Assembly (NCBI GenBank): GCA_951394405.1
Contig: OX596339.1
Coordinates: 1,736,001-1,800,000 of the forward strand
DNA from: Coprinellus micaceus
Lineage: Eukaryota > Basidiomycota > Agaricomycetes > Agaricales > Psathyrellaceae
Length of the DNA stretch: 64,000 nucleotides
Direction: 5' to 3'
Below are positions 55,201-64,000 of the stretch, piece by piece (positions within the stretch are counted from its first letter, which is position 1; every line of letters begins with the position of its first letter). A program made the position numbers and the translations under genes. Under the pieces are notes generated by a model, which searched no databases, was not told the origin of the DNA, and saw nothing but the letters and a program-made list of their open reading frames with translations.

Positions 55201-58200
55201 CAGTCCATCCTGCACGCTTCATAGCCGCAAGGGCAGATGCATACTTCTCTCGATCATCCATACAATCCTTCCCAGGTGAATTCAGGCCATCCATCTCTTC
55301 CATACCGTCGTCGTTGGGAACGAGCTCTTGACTGCCGTCATTCCAGATTGCATCGTCCTCGTCCTCGTCATTCCGGCTTTCAATGCGATCCTCGTCCCCT
55401 GTTGCATTGGATCCGGCTTTAAAGGTTGCAGAGAAGTCGTCTCTTGCATCATAGCACTCGTACTTCAAGTTGAAGTTAGCCATCAAATCTGTCTGACGCT
55501 CAGTGAAAGCGAAATTGTCGAACGCTTGTTCCCAGGTCGCTTCAGAGGATTTTAGGTCGAGACCCGATCTCCAGGGCGAGAATAAAGTGAGCATCGTGCA
55601 ACAATACTCCTCGCGATCCCCGACGTCCTTTCTCGGCAATGCGTGACCTACGAAATTAGGCACTATGTAACTGCGCCGAGTGGGGTCGCACGCGACGACA
55701 TGGCTGCGGGAGAGGGGATGTTCAGGCATATATCCAAAAAACGAAAGCTCCTTGGATGGAGGACGTGTTGTGCGCATGTTGACGCGCACTGCACACTGGA
55801 TCCATTCATACAAGCATACATCTTGGAGTTCCTGAGGACGATAGATGTAATCGTCGGTGCTGGACTTTCCAACAAAGTTGCCTGCGGATCGCTGGATCAA
55901 CAACGGCTCATCCTTTGAATCCATGTCTTCCAACAGCTCCAGGGTATGACCGTTATCGGTACGAGTGAGCCCCATATCGTCGGGCTCTCCGTCCTCACAG
56001 GGGAGAAGCTCAAAATCTTTGACGGCATCCAGCGTCTCTTGCCAATCAGCTCGGACCCGATTGACGAAATTCTTCCAATAAAATAGAACGAAGTCGTGGC
56101 TCGTGTAGTGGTCGGGATTTTGCAGTAAATAGAGTGCCGCCATGGGGGCCCCGATTTCCATCTTCGCACTGAGAGAGTTCACCACTCGCAACACCATCTT
56201 TCGGGCCGCCTGGATGGGTTTGAGGTCCACGTCCCCCACATCCGCATCCCGCGAGAAAACGTCGTACATGGAAGAGAAAATTTGGTGGGTCTTGAGCCAT
56301 CCCTTCGTGACATAGTCGGTGACATACCCAATCACGGCCTTCACAGCCGTACCTGACATCAATGAGGTGGTGTCAGTGTTGCACATGAAGCACCGGGATA
56401 TAATGGGAGTTACGGTATTGATACTAGAATCCAGCTTCTTCATGAAGACCTGCCCTGTTTGAAGGTCTACGAAGGTTTTCAAAAAAATGTCTCGAGGAAA
56501 TCTTGCGGTACATATCCCATCCTTGTTGATGCAACCTTTACCAGTGGCGTGCCTCTGCGGAACGGACGCAGTCGGTGCAGATGAGGCGACATCAGTGTTC
56601 GAGTCCTTCTTACCAAAGCATTTGTGGACGTTCGACCTCAGCATGATGTCGTCGACGCTAGATTTGAATCGGTCGTACCAGGCCTCCAAGTCCTGACAGT
56701 CGTTACAAACACAGTGGGTTACCTTCGAACAGAACTTTGCGGGAGGTGCTTCTGGTAAAGACAAAGTGGGGTTCACGTACGCATCGTCCATCACACGGTC
56801 CGATTTGTCTTCGAAAATGGTATGAATTCCCCTCAGCGTCTGGTTGGGGACGTACGGGACCCGAGCAGAGACTTCCTCCTTCGTGCCTGTCATGAACTCC
56901 CCGATTTGGCAGCCTTCAATATAGGCCACCAAACGTCGTTGGAATTCACCATCACCGCTCATAAGGCGGTCGCGAATAATCTGTGGTGATAGAGCGTTTG
57001 CAATCCAGATCAATATGTGGAGGTGCAGAGTCATCCGACCTTGCTGCTCGACACATCCATAGTACGCCGAGAGCTTTCCAAAAATGCCATGCACAGGACC
57101 GTCGTCCTTCCATCCCAATATGTGTTCTATGAATAGTCGGACAACGTAGTCGAAGAACCGAGCGCAGGCGACGGGGTTCCGAGTCACCAAATGCAGACGC
57201 TCACTTGCCGTCTTGATCTCCGGTTTGAATTCCAGGTCCTCTGAAGCCCAATAAATACACAGTGGGTGCTTGTTATCCGCCGGGGAAAGCGTCACGAACC
57301 AGTTCGGAGCACCCGTGAAATTAAGAAGAGACCAGATCTCATTCCGCTGGTGTTTCTTGCTGGCAAGGGAGCCGTTCACATGGGCACCCACAACCTCCAC
57401 CTGGTCGAGGATAGAGAAGGCACGCTTCTCCTCGGGAGTGTCGGGAACTACCCGGGCTCCTGATCGCATCCTCTGAGAAATCGACGCCAAAACTCCAGGA
57501 TGAACCGATCGTATGGACGTGGCGACCTTGGCAAAATTATTTCGTTTACACATCATGAAAGTACCTTTCGAGTTCTGTTTAATGAGTTGGTGATTGAAGG
57601 CTATAATCAAGAAATTGGCGTCCCGTTGAAACCGTTTGTCGTGATAGAGCAATAGCCACTTGAGATGAGCTTCTTTGGATATATTGCCCTTGTGGGTTTC
57701 CTGGCCGACCCCCCCAAAACCGTAAGGGAAAAGCCATGGAAACATTTGTGGATAAAGGTCCGGGTTATCCCAAATAGTTTGAGGATCTGCGGCGTGACCC
57801 ACGGCCAGAAAGGCCCCACCGTTTTTCAGATGCTGGACCGCAGCAAGTTTTCGTTCAGTGGAAGACATTGTTGAGAACTTCTCGGTTGTGAGGCCATGGA
57901 CTGTGAAAGGACAGGGCCCCTCCGATGTTCCCAATTCGTCTTCGTTGTCAAACACGCTCTTCGCAGTCGCGAGAACGTTCCCTTCCTCCTCGCCTGCCGG
58001 CTTGTGCCAAACCCCCACGGGTACTCCTTCCAAAGGGTACGATTCCAGAGCGCTATGGTCAATCTCCAGGTCAGCGTAATTCTTGTGGTTCAACTTTAGC
58101 CATTCCAACGCACGTTTAACCTCGTTTCGACGAACCAATACAGGAGTACGCTTTAATTGGTCTTCGTTTGGTTTCACCACGCCGGTGAAGACGACGGCAA

Positions 58201-59770
58201 GAACATCGTCCAACTCTTCCTTGGGGATCGGAAGGCGGTTGTATATCTTCATCGAAGGGTGTTCAAACGAGATGACATTGGCGATCATTTTTGCATGGCC
58301 AGTGGATACTCGAACAACACAACGGTTGTGTCGAACCCTCGCAATCAGAGCCTGTTCGGCCAATGTCAATCCCTTGAGCACATCTGGCACGTCCCCAAGC
58401 CACAGAGCATTCGCCAGTGCCATCTTCGGACGTTTGGCTTTCTTTAAGGCATCATCGCAGGCTTCGCAAATGTGAGTGAGAGAAGGGGCCACGACCGGAG
58501 TGTCCGCGACGTACACTTGAGGTTCGTCAGGGGAGGCCCTTTCCTTGGTAGAAACACCGTCCTCTTTCAAGGGATCAAAGTCGTAAGACACGGCGGACTC
58601 TCGAACCAGCTCAACCCGTCTTGTCAACTGTCCACATACTTTACATCCCTCCTCTTCCACTGCTTTAGGAGTGAGATCATCGCAGAAACCTTGCATGGCT
58701 CTAGCCACGTCTCGCATTGTCGTAGGGCGAGGGGGCCAGGCTTCTGTGTCGACGTTCAAGTAAGCGTCCCATACGAATGGAGGACTGTCCTCCCTATCCA
58801 ACTGCTCCAGCCAACTCGGTCTCCCCGCCTTCGCTTCTCCTTTTTTACGGGGGGACTTCACCTTGATGGGGTTGAGAAGAAACCAGAGCGGTGGACAGGT
58901 AGTACACCGGTGGTGTTCGAACAGAGAAGTCAACTCTGCCTTCTTGAACTTCCCTCGCCGGGGCAGCGCTACACCATGATGACAAGCCACTGCTTGCAGT
59001 CCTTCGACGGTGAGATGGCGCATGAGAAGGTCCAGAGGTATCTGCAGCAGCGGTCTGTCGTCACCATCCACGGCCAAATCCTTGTTGGAGTAGACGGCCT
59101 CCACGTGGAAACCTTCCTTGTATTTCGAGAGGACGTCGTCATGGATCAGTCCATTCAATTCCCCCAAAGTGAACTTCCTGACAGAGCTTGCAAATTTGTC
59201 AGACTGCACTGTCATCGTGCCATTCGAAAAGACAACGACCGGGGTAAGGACAGCGTACGAGTCATCACACCCGCCAGCTACACATGGAGTGCAGGTGTGT
59301 GAGTTCAGAGCGAGAAGTAGGTTGTCCCGAATGGGATGCCTTGGTATCGGTATCTTGTGCAAAATACACAGATCCTTTAGCTCGTTGGCGTCGCACTTGT
59401 CCATAACCTGCGAGTAACGGAGTAGACAGGCAACCTCCCCCTCTCGAAGAGGATTTTCGAGCATGCGCTTTGGACAGTACGCCCGCATCGTGTATTGAAC
59501 ATGAGCGAACTGGGCAGGCTCACCTGCCTCGTTTAAGGAACCTTCAAGCTCTGTCACAAGAAAGACTCGGTTACGAGCACCCCCTCCTCCTCCGTGTGCT
59601 GCTGAATGCCGACCACCAAACAGTTGTACCAGAGGATTGCCTCTGTCGCCAAAAGTAGATTCGAACGCGACCCCTCTAGAGGTGGTCGATGACCCAATAG
59701 ACGCCGCTATGCCCGCGGAAGGGATTGAATACGCCGTGTGTATCACGGAAAGGTTTTGAGGACCAAGCAT
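52271..59770 (-). CDS. Helitron Rep-helicase with C-terminal USP-like cysteine-protease module
   Basis: Transposase-helicase of a rolling-circle Helitron; 2,499 codons without intron or break, ATG at 59770, TGA at 52271-52273. Order: Cys-flanked helical modules near residues 125-160 and 253-290 resembling SAP folds; a DUF6570-like stretch (SFEHPSMKIYNRLPIPKEEL); the Helitron-like N domain; HUH motif LHLHIL near residue 915; double tyrosine YVTDYVTK near 1148/1152; a PIF1-type helicase with Walker A GGMGGTGKST (about 1647), Walker B FIDEMSML, GDFAQLPP and TDYSSQGKT. The last 270 residues carry DWSCAYDSL (Cys about 2239), CRRC and CRGC pairs, GSFHFVARAIL (His about 2436) and YFHDG (Asp about 2452), the Cys/zinc/His/Asp order of ubiquitin-specific proteases. 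All catalytic motifs look intact. Termini (TC...CTRR) were not found. Confidence 0.95.
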   Translation of the reverse strand: MLGPQNLSVIHTAYSIPSAGIAASIGSSTTSRGVAFESTFGDRGNPLVQLFGGRHSAAHGGGGGARNRVFLVTELEGSLNEAGEPAQFAHVQYTMRAYCPKRMLENPLREGEVACLLRYSQVMDKCDANELKDLCILHKIPIPRHPIRDNLLLALNSHTCTPCVAGGCDDSYAVLTPVVVFSNGTMTVQSDKFASSVRKFTLGELNGLIHDDVLSKYKEGFHVEAVYSNKDLAVDGDDRPLLQIPLDLLMRHLTVEGLQAVACHHGVALPRRGKFKKAELTSLFEHHRCTTCPPLWFLLNPIKVKSPRKKGEAKAGRPSWLEQLDREDSPPFVWDAYLNVDTEAWPPRPTTMRDVARAMQGFCDDLTPKAVEEEGCKVCGQLTRRVELVRESAVSYDFDPLKEDGVSTKERASPDEPQVYVADTPVVAPSLTHICEACDDALKKAKRPKMALANALWLGDVPDVLKGLTLAEQALIARVRHNRCVVRVSTGHAKMIANVISFEHPSMKIYNRLPIPKEELDDVLAVVFTGVVKPNEDQLKRTPVLVRRNEVKRALEWLKLNHKNYADLEIDHSALESYPLEGVPVGVWHKPAGEEEGNVLATAKSVFDNEDELGTSEGPCPFTVHGLTTEKFSTMSSTERKLAAVQHLKNGGAFLAVGHAADPQTIWDNPDLYPQMFPWLFPYGFGGVGQETHKGNISKEAHLKWLLLYHDKRFQRDANFLIIAFNHQLIKQNSKGTFMMCKRNNFAKVATSIRSVHPGVLASISQRMRSGARVVPDTPEEKRAFSILDQVEVVGAHVNGSLASKKHQRNEIWSLLNFTGAPNWFVTLSPADNKHPLCIYWASEDLEFKPEIKTASERLHLVTRNPVACARFFDYVVRLFIEHILGWKDDGPVHGIFGKLSAYYGCVEQQGRMTLHLHILIWIANALSPQIIRDRLMSGDGEFQRRLVAYIEGCQIGEFMTGTKEEVSARVPYVPNQTLRGIHTIFEDKSDRVMDDAYVNPTLSLPEAPPAKFCSKVTHCVCNDCQDLEAWYDRFKSSVDDIMLRSNVHKCFGKKDSNTDVASSAPTASVPQRHATGKGCINKDGICTARFPRDIFLKTFVDLQTGQVFMKKLDSSINTVTPIISRCFMCNTDTTSLMSGTAVKAVIGYVTDYVTKGWLKTHQIFSSMYDVFSRDADVGDVDLKPIQAARKMVLRVVNSLSAKMEIGAPMAALYLLQNPDHYTSHDFVLFYWKNFVNRVRADWQETLDAVKDFELLPCEDGEPDDMGLTRTDNGHTLELLEDMDSKDEPLLIQRSAGNFVGKSSTDDYIYRPQELQDVCLYEWIQCAVRVNMRTTRPPSKELSFFGYMPEHPLSRSHVVACDPTRRSYIVPNFVGHALPRKDVGDREEYCCTMLTLFSPWRSGLDLKSSEATWEQAFDNFAFTERQTDLMANFNLKYECYDARDDFSATFKAGSNATGDEDRIESRNDEDEDDAIWNDGSQELVPNDDGMEEMDGLNSPGKDCMDDREKYASALAAMKRAGWTAWSQSKKFVVKLPHLVIDRSLGAAAWRHVIKAQKKEFKDVRAKALDDMLTFDDDGGSGKVKNDAYVVPGAFLSKNFVPADEKWSEVMEAIVKSENLNTEQEKAFRIIANHATCVAPDQLLMHLGGMGGTGKSTVIKALVKFFHKRKESYRFALLGPTGTSAALIGGSTYHSFLGLRTGQSSMGGESLSAIDDLKQRVLGVSYVFIDEMSMLSCRDLCRISAKCCEAREMYEKPFGGINVILAGDFAQLPPAHGTKLYDKAVSLRQSPKQTPGEQENTIGKTIWLQFTTVVILKQNMRQVGNSKEEKAFQKALANLRYFACTNDDVELLRSRVAGNNPSLSLEDPRFRDVSVITARNRTKDQINESNLERFARESGEKLFEFVSTDSLTTSAPKRTSQETQRKRVFLNIKEITRQIQGTLWGQRPHTSDQIPATLRLCLGMPVLIRNNEVTELCMTRGQEARVVAWTASAVQHWEGKRSLDVLYLELVNAPRNVKLPHLPPNVVPLTKISQVLDARLPNDKYVHISRSQVPILPNFAMTDYSSQGKTRTYNVVDISECRNFQAIYTCLSRGKSLEGTLILRDFTLKEVSGTLNGALRQEFRELNYLDTITDLRYKGVLPPLIMQSTRWETIDRYRNWKRTHEEQDWHPALQDVRPEDSVPLPKVLAEVETLVSLNKRKRKGDAPKADPKPKRRRPNTRPPSFLSPAGPLWDSADWSCAYDSLTFVIHTLWKSEVQKWSPVLKGHGDVMRTLIDGLENIDPSASLVDELTRIRNIWRGEVRTRRPGEYPRGQRGTEFFELTRDLVNSPIRCPGHDSVCRRCLSRAGRRLLGMRPVGRFTALTDEMSVQDLVDQRMVGLTECRGCGDIRDDAYDRTDTLWIEVAAGPQDVLFNSHIDVPGWGTYRLAGVVYYGSFHFVARAILDNGKVYFHDGAVHGYSTHEGTQGVTFAQTDFNRCGEKKASLVMYAKVSTIRELESD
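52271..59770 (-). mobile_element. Helitron, coding core (element boundaries undetermined)
   Basis: The Rep-helicase defines a Helitron in minus orientation, so its 5' end lies to the right and its 3' end to the left. Because the F-box-like gene ends 53 bp from the helicase stop and no hairpin plus YYAG (CTRR reversed) is seen in that gap, the true 3' end must lie further left or be lost. Coordinates given are only the coding core. Confidence 0.75.
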
Positions 59771-59984
59771 TCTGGGAGGTCCACAGGAAGATGACAGTCG
59801 GCTAACAAGGTTGGAAAACTTGTCGACCGCGGCAGGCTGATGGCACCGGATCCAATAGCACGCTCATGCCCCCACCAACCGTCACGCTCTCCAAAGACAA
59901 TCGTATAGGACGCAACTTATAATAACAGGCATAGGTTCGTAATACATGCACCATTGTTGACATTTCACCGTTTACTATCACGAT
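59771..59984. other. Short region upstream of the Helitron helicase ATG
   Basis: Should contain the Helitron promoter and perhaps the 5'-TC terminus (GA on the plus strand), but several GAT candidates exist and none can be chosen by eye. Confidence 0.4.
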
Positions 59985-61180
59985 CTACGATTCTACCCCC
60001 ATATCCATGATTGTCTCGTCAGTCCAACATTCACGATTGTGGTACAAAATGGTTTCCACATCAACGAAAACCTTCACGTGCGGGTCGTAGTCCTTGTAGC
60101 CCGTATTCTTCATCTCCCTAACATAGGGAGTCCAGTCAAATGGTGGGCGAAGCGTCACCGGATGGTTGACGTCGAAAAGCATGTGCAATGCCTGACGGTC
60201 ATCCCAGGATCGAGACTGTTCCGTGGGCGGGTGCCCAATGCTGGATGGCTGGACGAAGGAATAGCCCAGGTTCTGATATAACCGCAGGGAGCTCAACACG
60301 TCGGAGTCGACATGTCGATCCATCGATGATGAGGTGAGCGACACATTGAGCATGCCTAAGACACCGGAGTGAGCGACCGGGGCACCACTCCATGGTAGCA
60401 CACACCTCGGTTTTGGGACGTCAGAGCAGGGTACAACTCAACAACCCCATCACCCGTAATGAAGTTCATCGTCAATGTGGACGGGAACAGGCAGATGGGC
60501 ACGATGGGGCTGTCGGAATATGATTGAATGATGTCGATCCTGGTACCCTCCGATGCATGCATCATCGTAGCGCTACTTTTCACCCCATCGTTCACCTTGT
60601 ACATAACACGGGGCCACTCCCAGTACATGGGGTCTTCATCGTCTTCCCAATTGACGTCGTCGCGATGCAAGTTGCATGGGCTATCGGGAGCTTCTGAGTT
60701 TGCCACCCGAGTGTAGTGACGGGCACCAAACCATCGGCATACTTCATCAAACTCCTTGTGTGGACAGTAGAAGGCCAAGGAGTCAGGAGTCCAGGACGTT
60801 GGCTCTACGACAGACAACGCTGCAGCCTCAGTGATGACCACATTGCGCAGTCGCATCATCACCAGTGTCTCCGGAGGGGGCAGAAACCAGTCCTTGATCA
60901 TGGATTCAACGCGGGCATTCAAGGTTGTCACCGCGTCCTTGGTGAAGGGGGAGTGCGTTAATAGCTTGAGGACCCATACCGGAAGCCACCAGATGATGAT
61001 GGACACGATCTCTGCTGGGAAACGGACCCGCAGAGGAGGAATAGTCGTGTGTCGTAATAATGCTGGCAGGGCGGGAGCTTCAGATGGGTGGCGATCTGGA
61101 ATGTATCTAACTTCTTGGGTGGGAATGCCTGGAGTAAAGTTAAGCCAATGCCTCGAGTCCGATTGGGAGGAAGCACCTAC
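59985..61180 (-). CDS. Orphan basidiomycete protein, nucleotidyltransferase-like family member B (diverged)
   Basis: Relative of the gene at 49379-50537. The readable frame has RFPAEIVSIIIWWLPVWVLK (F-box-like helix), ITEAAALSVVEPTSWTPDSL and AFYCPHKEFDEVCRWFGARH, which align with GSGALHVCAPGRWVPQDLDF and YCPAGAVDQVVGHFEAQGY of member A. Here the G-S pair is lost and D-L-D has become D-S-L-A, but a later RIDIIQSYSDSPIVP keeps an Asp where A has Asn. The intron 60356-60405 (GTGTGTG...CTTAG) joins SQNR to GMLNVSLTSSS; the protein ends TIMDMGVES (stop at 59985). The frame is open upstream to about 61300 without ATG, so the first exon and the start are not resolved. Confidence 0.55.
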
Positions 61181-61454
61181 GGTGGATAGATGTTGACATG
61201 GTGGTAAGGGTTTGAGACGCAGGGTGCTGGACCAATCTGACCCTTCCTGAGCTCCACACGCAAAGCCCCATGCCCAATTTCAGAACAAATGAGACAAGGA
61301 ATGACATCCCAAATCGCGGTATATAGCTGGTAAATAAGGGAAGGCAATACTAATCGGGGAGACATTGACATCGGCGGGAGCCCATCCTTTACAGAAAGCA
61401 GGGTAATGGGGTCCGGGGCAGGTGCACACAGGGTAGATAGTTAGGAAGCCTTGA
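61181..61454. other. Intergenic or 5' part of family member B
   Basis: Open on the minus strand for 64 codons (61177-61371) but without a clear start; it may hold the missing first exon of family member B. Nothing else. Confidence 0.35.
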
Positions 61455-64000
61455 CTAAGTTTGCAACTCCTTCTCGGGAACACCCACAATGATGGCCCAC
61501 TGTATGTTCAAGCCCAAGGTCCACTCGCGCCTCCCCGATAAGAATGCGGTCATGGTATAGCCCACGACGACGAACGACCCGTACGGGATCTCACCTCTCC
61601 AGCGGGGCAATTTCGACTCCAGATAGGGCAAATCCGTGTTGACGACAAAGTCGTCCACCTCGGTCGCGTTGTACACCGGCACTGAAGCCCGTCAGATTCG
61701 TGTATCAAAGAAGGGAAGCGAACGACGTACCGTCTGCATTCCTCGGAAGTGAGAACGAATCCAAAACCTCACGAGTGGACGACAGAGCGGGGGAGGCGAC
61801 GAACAAGTTCGTCGGGAACGAAGCGGGGTGTGCCACAGATGGTTGTGCTGTAGATAGGAATTAGCAAATAGGTCAAATAGGACCTTACACAGATGGAACG
61901 GCGTACCGGTTGGGTTGGCGGAGAACTCCGCGCGTGTCGAGAATTGCAGAGCATTTTTGGCATACTGCCCTTTCATTGAGGTCAAGCCAAAGACGGTGCA
62001 TGCGGCGCTCGACATCCGCTGATGCTCCCCCTCGTGGGGTATGACCTCGAGGTACCTCTGCCTTGCTCGGTTGTCGGAGGGGGAGATCAACCGGGAAGTT
62101 TGCAAGAATCCAGTCGTCAGAAATATGAATGGACGGCCATCAGAGGTGACGGCGTGGCGGCGAACCGCAGAAGGCCCGACACGAAGACAAAAGACCTTAG
62201 AAAGGTCCATGCGTGCCAGGTTTCCAAACACACCGCTGTTCTCGAACACGATGAAAGACAGAGCAAGACTAGGGAGGGTAAGAGACCATGCGGCAAATCT
62301 GAACCCATGATCACTTACGGCGCGTCCATGTCGGGGCACTGGATGACCCAACCACAAAAGCGAATATGTCCAGGCCCAAGTGCATCGGGACACCATGATT
62401 TCACCGCTAGTGCCACACTGGGATAGGTGTAAGCGCAACAATAATCAACTGATTAAACGGGGACTCACGCAAGACGATATATACCTGCCTTATCCGTCCT
62501 CCGAATAATGGGATCGCTTTTATCAATAGGAACCTCGTTTCGTGGAGGTGGAGGCAAGAGCATGCTCTCGATGACCACGTTGGTCGGTACGCCAACCCCA
62601 CAGCTGGCGGGGTCCGCAGGCACCTCTTGATCAGCGTCTACGACTGCCATCATATCTGTCATAGTGATTTTGGGTCTGCGTCGAGTAGGGGTGTGAGGGG
62701 TTTGTACAGCGGTCGCAGAGTGGGGTGGCAACGAATCGGTGGGGAGGGAAGAAGACGATGCGTTGCTCGACTCCCCCGGGCCACGCAAAGAAGCATGATG
62801 AACCCCCCGGCTCTCGTCAATAGCCTGACTGAAGAGGTGTCAGGGCGGACAGAGAAAGGGACGGAAAAGAAACAAACCGAAGGCGTTTACGGTCCCGTTC
62901 GTCCTCAGAAAGCGAACTAGAAACAATTGTCAGTTGGGACCCACACGCAAGGAAAACGGATGGGGCACCCGTCAGAATCTAACTCCTCAGCCTCAATAAA
63001 GTTCGGTGGCGATTGCGCTCTTCCTTTTCCCTTGTGTACTGTGCCCTTGCCCTCGTTGACGCCGTCTAATGTTTACCCAATGAGATGCGAACCAACCGTC
63101 GGGAAGGTAAGGTGAATGACGCACCGTGGAAGTGACGGGGCCGTTTGGCAGAAGTACCCGCTACCGATTCGTATAGGCTGTCGCGTGTTGCCAATCTGTC
63201 GAAACAAATCAGCCGTTCGTGCGAAATGAGGAACGTGGACGGGTACGTACGCTATTAATCGATCCTCATCCATGAGGTCATTTTCGCGACTGGACTCATT
63301 GGCGTTGAGACGCTCCAGAGCGTCTATCAAGAACCGCTTATGCCTCGTGGCGGCGAGGCGAACAGCATCCATCTCTTCGTCTTGCGCCAATCTTTTGGCC
63401 TCTCGTTCGTTCAAGGCCATGGCGACGGGGTCGGGTTCACTGGAATTAGATCAGAATGCGACGTGCCAGAGCCAAAAATAACGACTCACTCATATCCAAG
63501 CATGGTGTCGTCGAACTCAGTGACCTCAGACGAGGCGATGGACGAACGCCGCTCACGACGGTGCTCTAAGTAGCGAGGTGTCAGACAAGAAGTTCAACAG
63601 CATACATAGCAAAGGTCCGATACCTTCGCCATCCGACCACGGATCGGGCTGCTGAGAATCATCACTGAAACAATGTAGTTCTTTGTCAATAAGTGATGAA
63701 TGGTAAGACAAATGGGAAGGCGCACATGAAAGAGTCCGCGTAGTCGTAATCATCTTCCTCAGGCAAACCGCGTTCTGAAGGGGCGGACTCATCCCCGCTT
63801 TCTTGTGCCTCGAGATCGAGGAACATGGGTACCGGAGACACATGAAGAAGGGGTGTCTTCGCGGTTGCAACATGAGTCAAACCCGAGTTGTCACGAACGC
63901 TGTTTGGACCCGAAGTCACATTGAGTTTGCCAAAGAAACGTGAGGCCACTCGCCTATCATGGGATTGGAAGGGTGGCGACGAACGAAACGGCGGCTGTTC
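61455..64000 (-). CDS. Multi-exon orphan protein (5' end beyond right window edge)
   Basis: I do not recognise the family. At least ten exons with 45-85 bp GT-AG introns join into one frame. At the window edge it reads FRSSPPFQSHDRRVASRFFG, then PMFLDLEAQESGDESAPSER and EEDDYDYADSFIDDSQQPD, an acidic start resembling that of Spt5-like fungal proteins (weak). A coiled-coil-like stretch follows: NEREAKRLAQDEEMDAVRLA, HKRFLIDALERLNANESSRE. Then KRPRHFH, GKGTVHKGKGRAQSPPN, PTRRRPKITMTDMMAVVDAD and a globular C-terminal part: AGIYRLAVALAVKSWCPDAL, HIRFCGWVIQCPDMDAPGVF, HEGEHQRMSSAACTVFG, GEIPYGSFVVVGYTMTAFL, ending VGVPEKELQT (TAG at 61455-61457). Conserved-looking globular C-terminus without detectable catalytic motif. 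Confidence 0.6.

Noticed and set aside
59771..59984. Helitron 5' terminus (TC at an A/T insertion site)
   Set aside because: Several equally good GAT positions; without a second copy or an empty site no choice can be defended.

Overview
The window comes from the nuclear genome of a filamentous basidiomycete, most likely a plant-litter or wood-decaying Agaricomycete. The signs are genes split by many 50-80 bp GT-AG introns, four GH7 cellobiohydrolases (three carrying fungal CBM1 domains), fungal housekeeping genes (Nup159, Svf1, Acl4, Ppn2-like, questin-oxidase-like) and a large Helitron helicase of the fungal type. The species cannot be named from the sequence alone.

Region 1 (1-11.7 kb): the first exons of a uridine kinase gene run off the left edge. 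Next to it are four GH7 cellobiohydrolase genes in tandem on the minus strand. Copies 1-3 have signal peptide, catalytic domain, Thr/Pro linker and CBM1. Copy 4 is catalytic domain only. All four share a compact promoter: a TATA box about 50 bp before the ATG, and 11-14 bp further upstream a 14-bp element of the form CGGAWAATRTCCGG (degenerate in copy 1). Copies 1-3 look like mosaics of each other, with an identical intron in copies 1 and 3, which suggests gene conversion.

Region 2 (14-43.5 kb): ordinary, densely packed cellular genes. In order: Ppn2-like metallophosphatase (-), DUF1295 membrane protein (-), Mup1-like amino-acid permease (+), OMA1-like M48 protease (-), Svf1 (-), an orphan NLS-bearing protein (-), Acl4 ribosomal-protein chaperone (+), PfkB sugar kinase (+), Lsb1/Pin3-like SH3 protein (-), Nup159 nucleoporin (+), pICln (-), Nudix CoA-diphosphatase-like protein (+) and a questin-oxidase-like protein (+). 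Divergent pairs share short intergenic regions (140-209 bp).

Region 3 (43.5-49.4 kb): gene-poor DNA with a poly-A/G tract, three islands of dense CTGG/CCCAG words and a perfect 10-bp-stem hairpin. No convincing intact gene was found.

Region 4 (49.4-64 kb): accessory DNA dominated by an uninterrupted 2,499-codon Helitron Rep-helicase (minus strand) that ends in a USP-like cysteine-protease module. An intronless F-box-like gene ends only 53 bp from the Helitron stop codon. Two diverged members of one nucleotidyltransferase-like family flank the pair. A multi-exon orphan gene runs off the right edge. This block is the best candidate for something undescribed: a Helitron carrying its own deubiquitinase-like domain, with an F-box gene probably inside the element.
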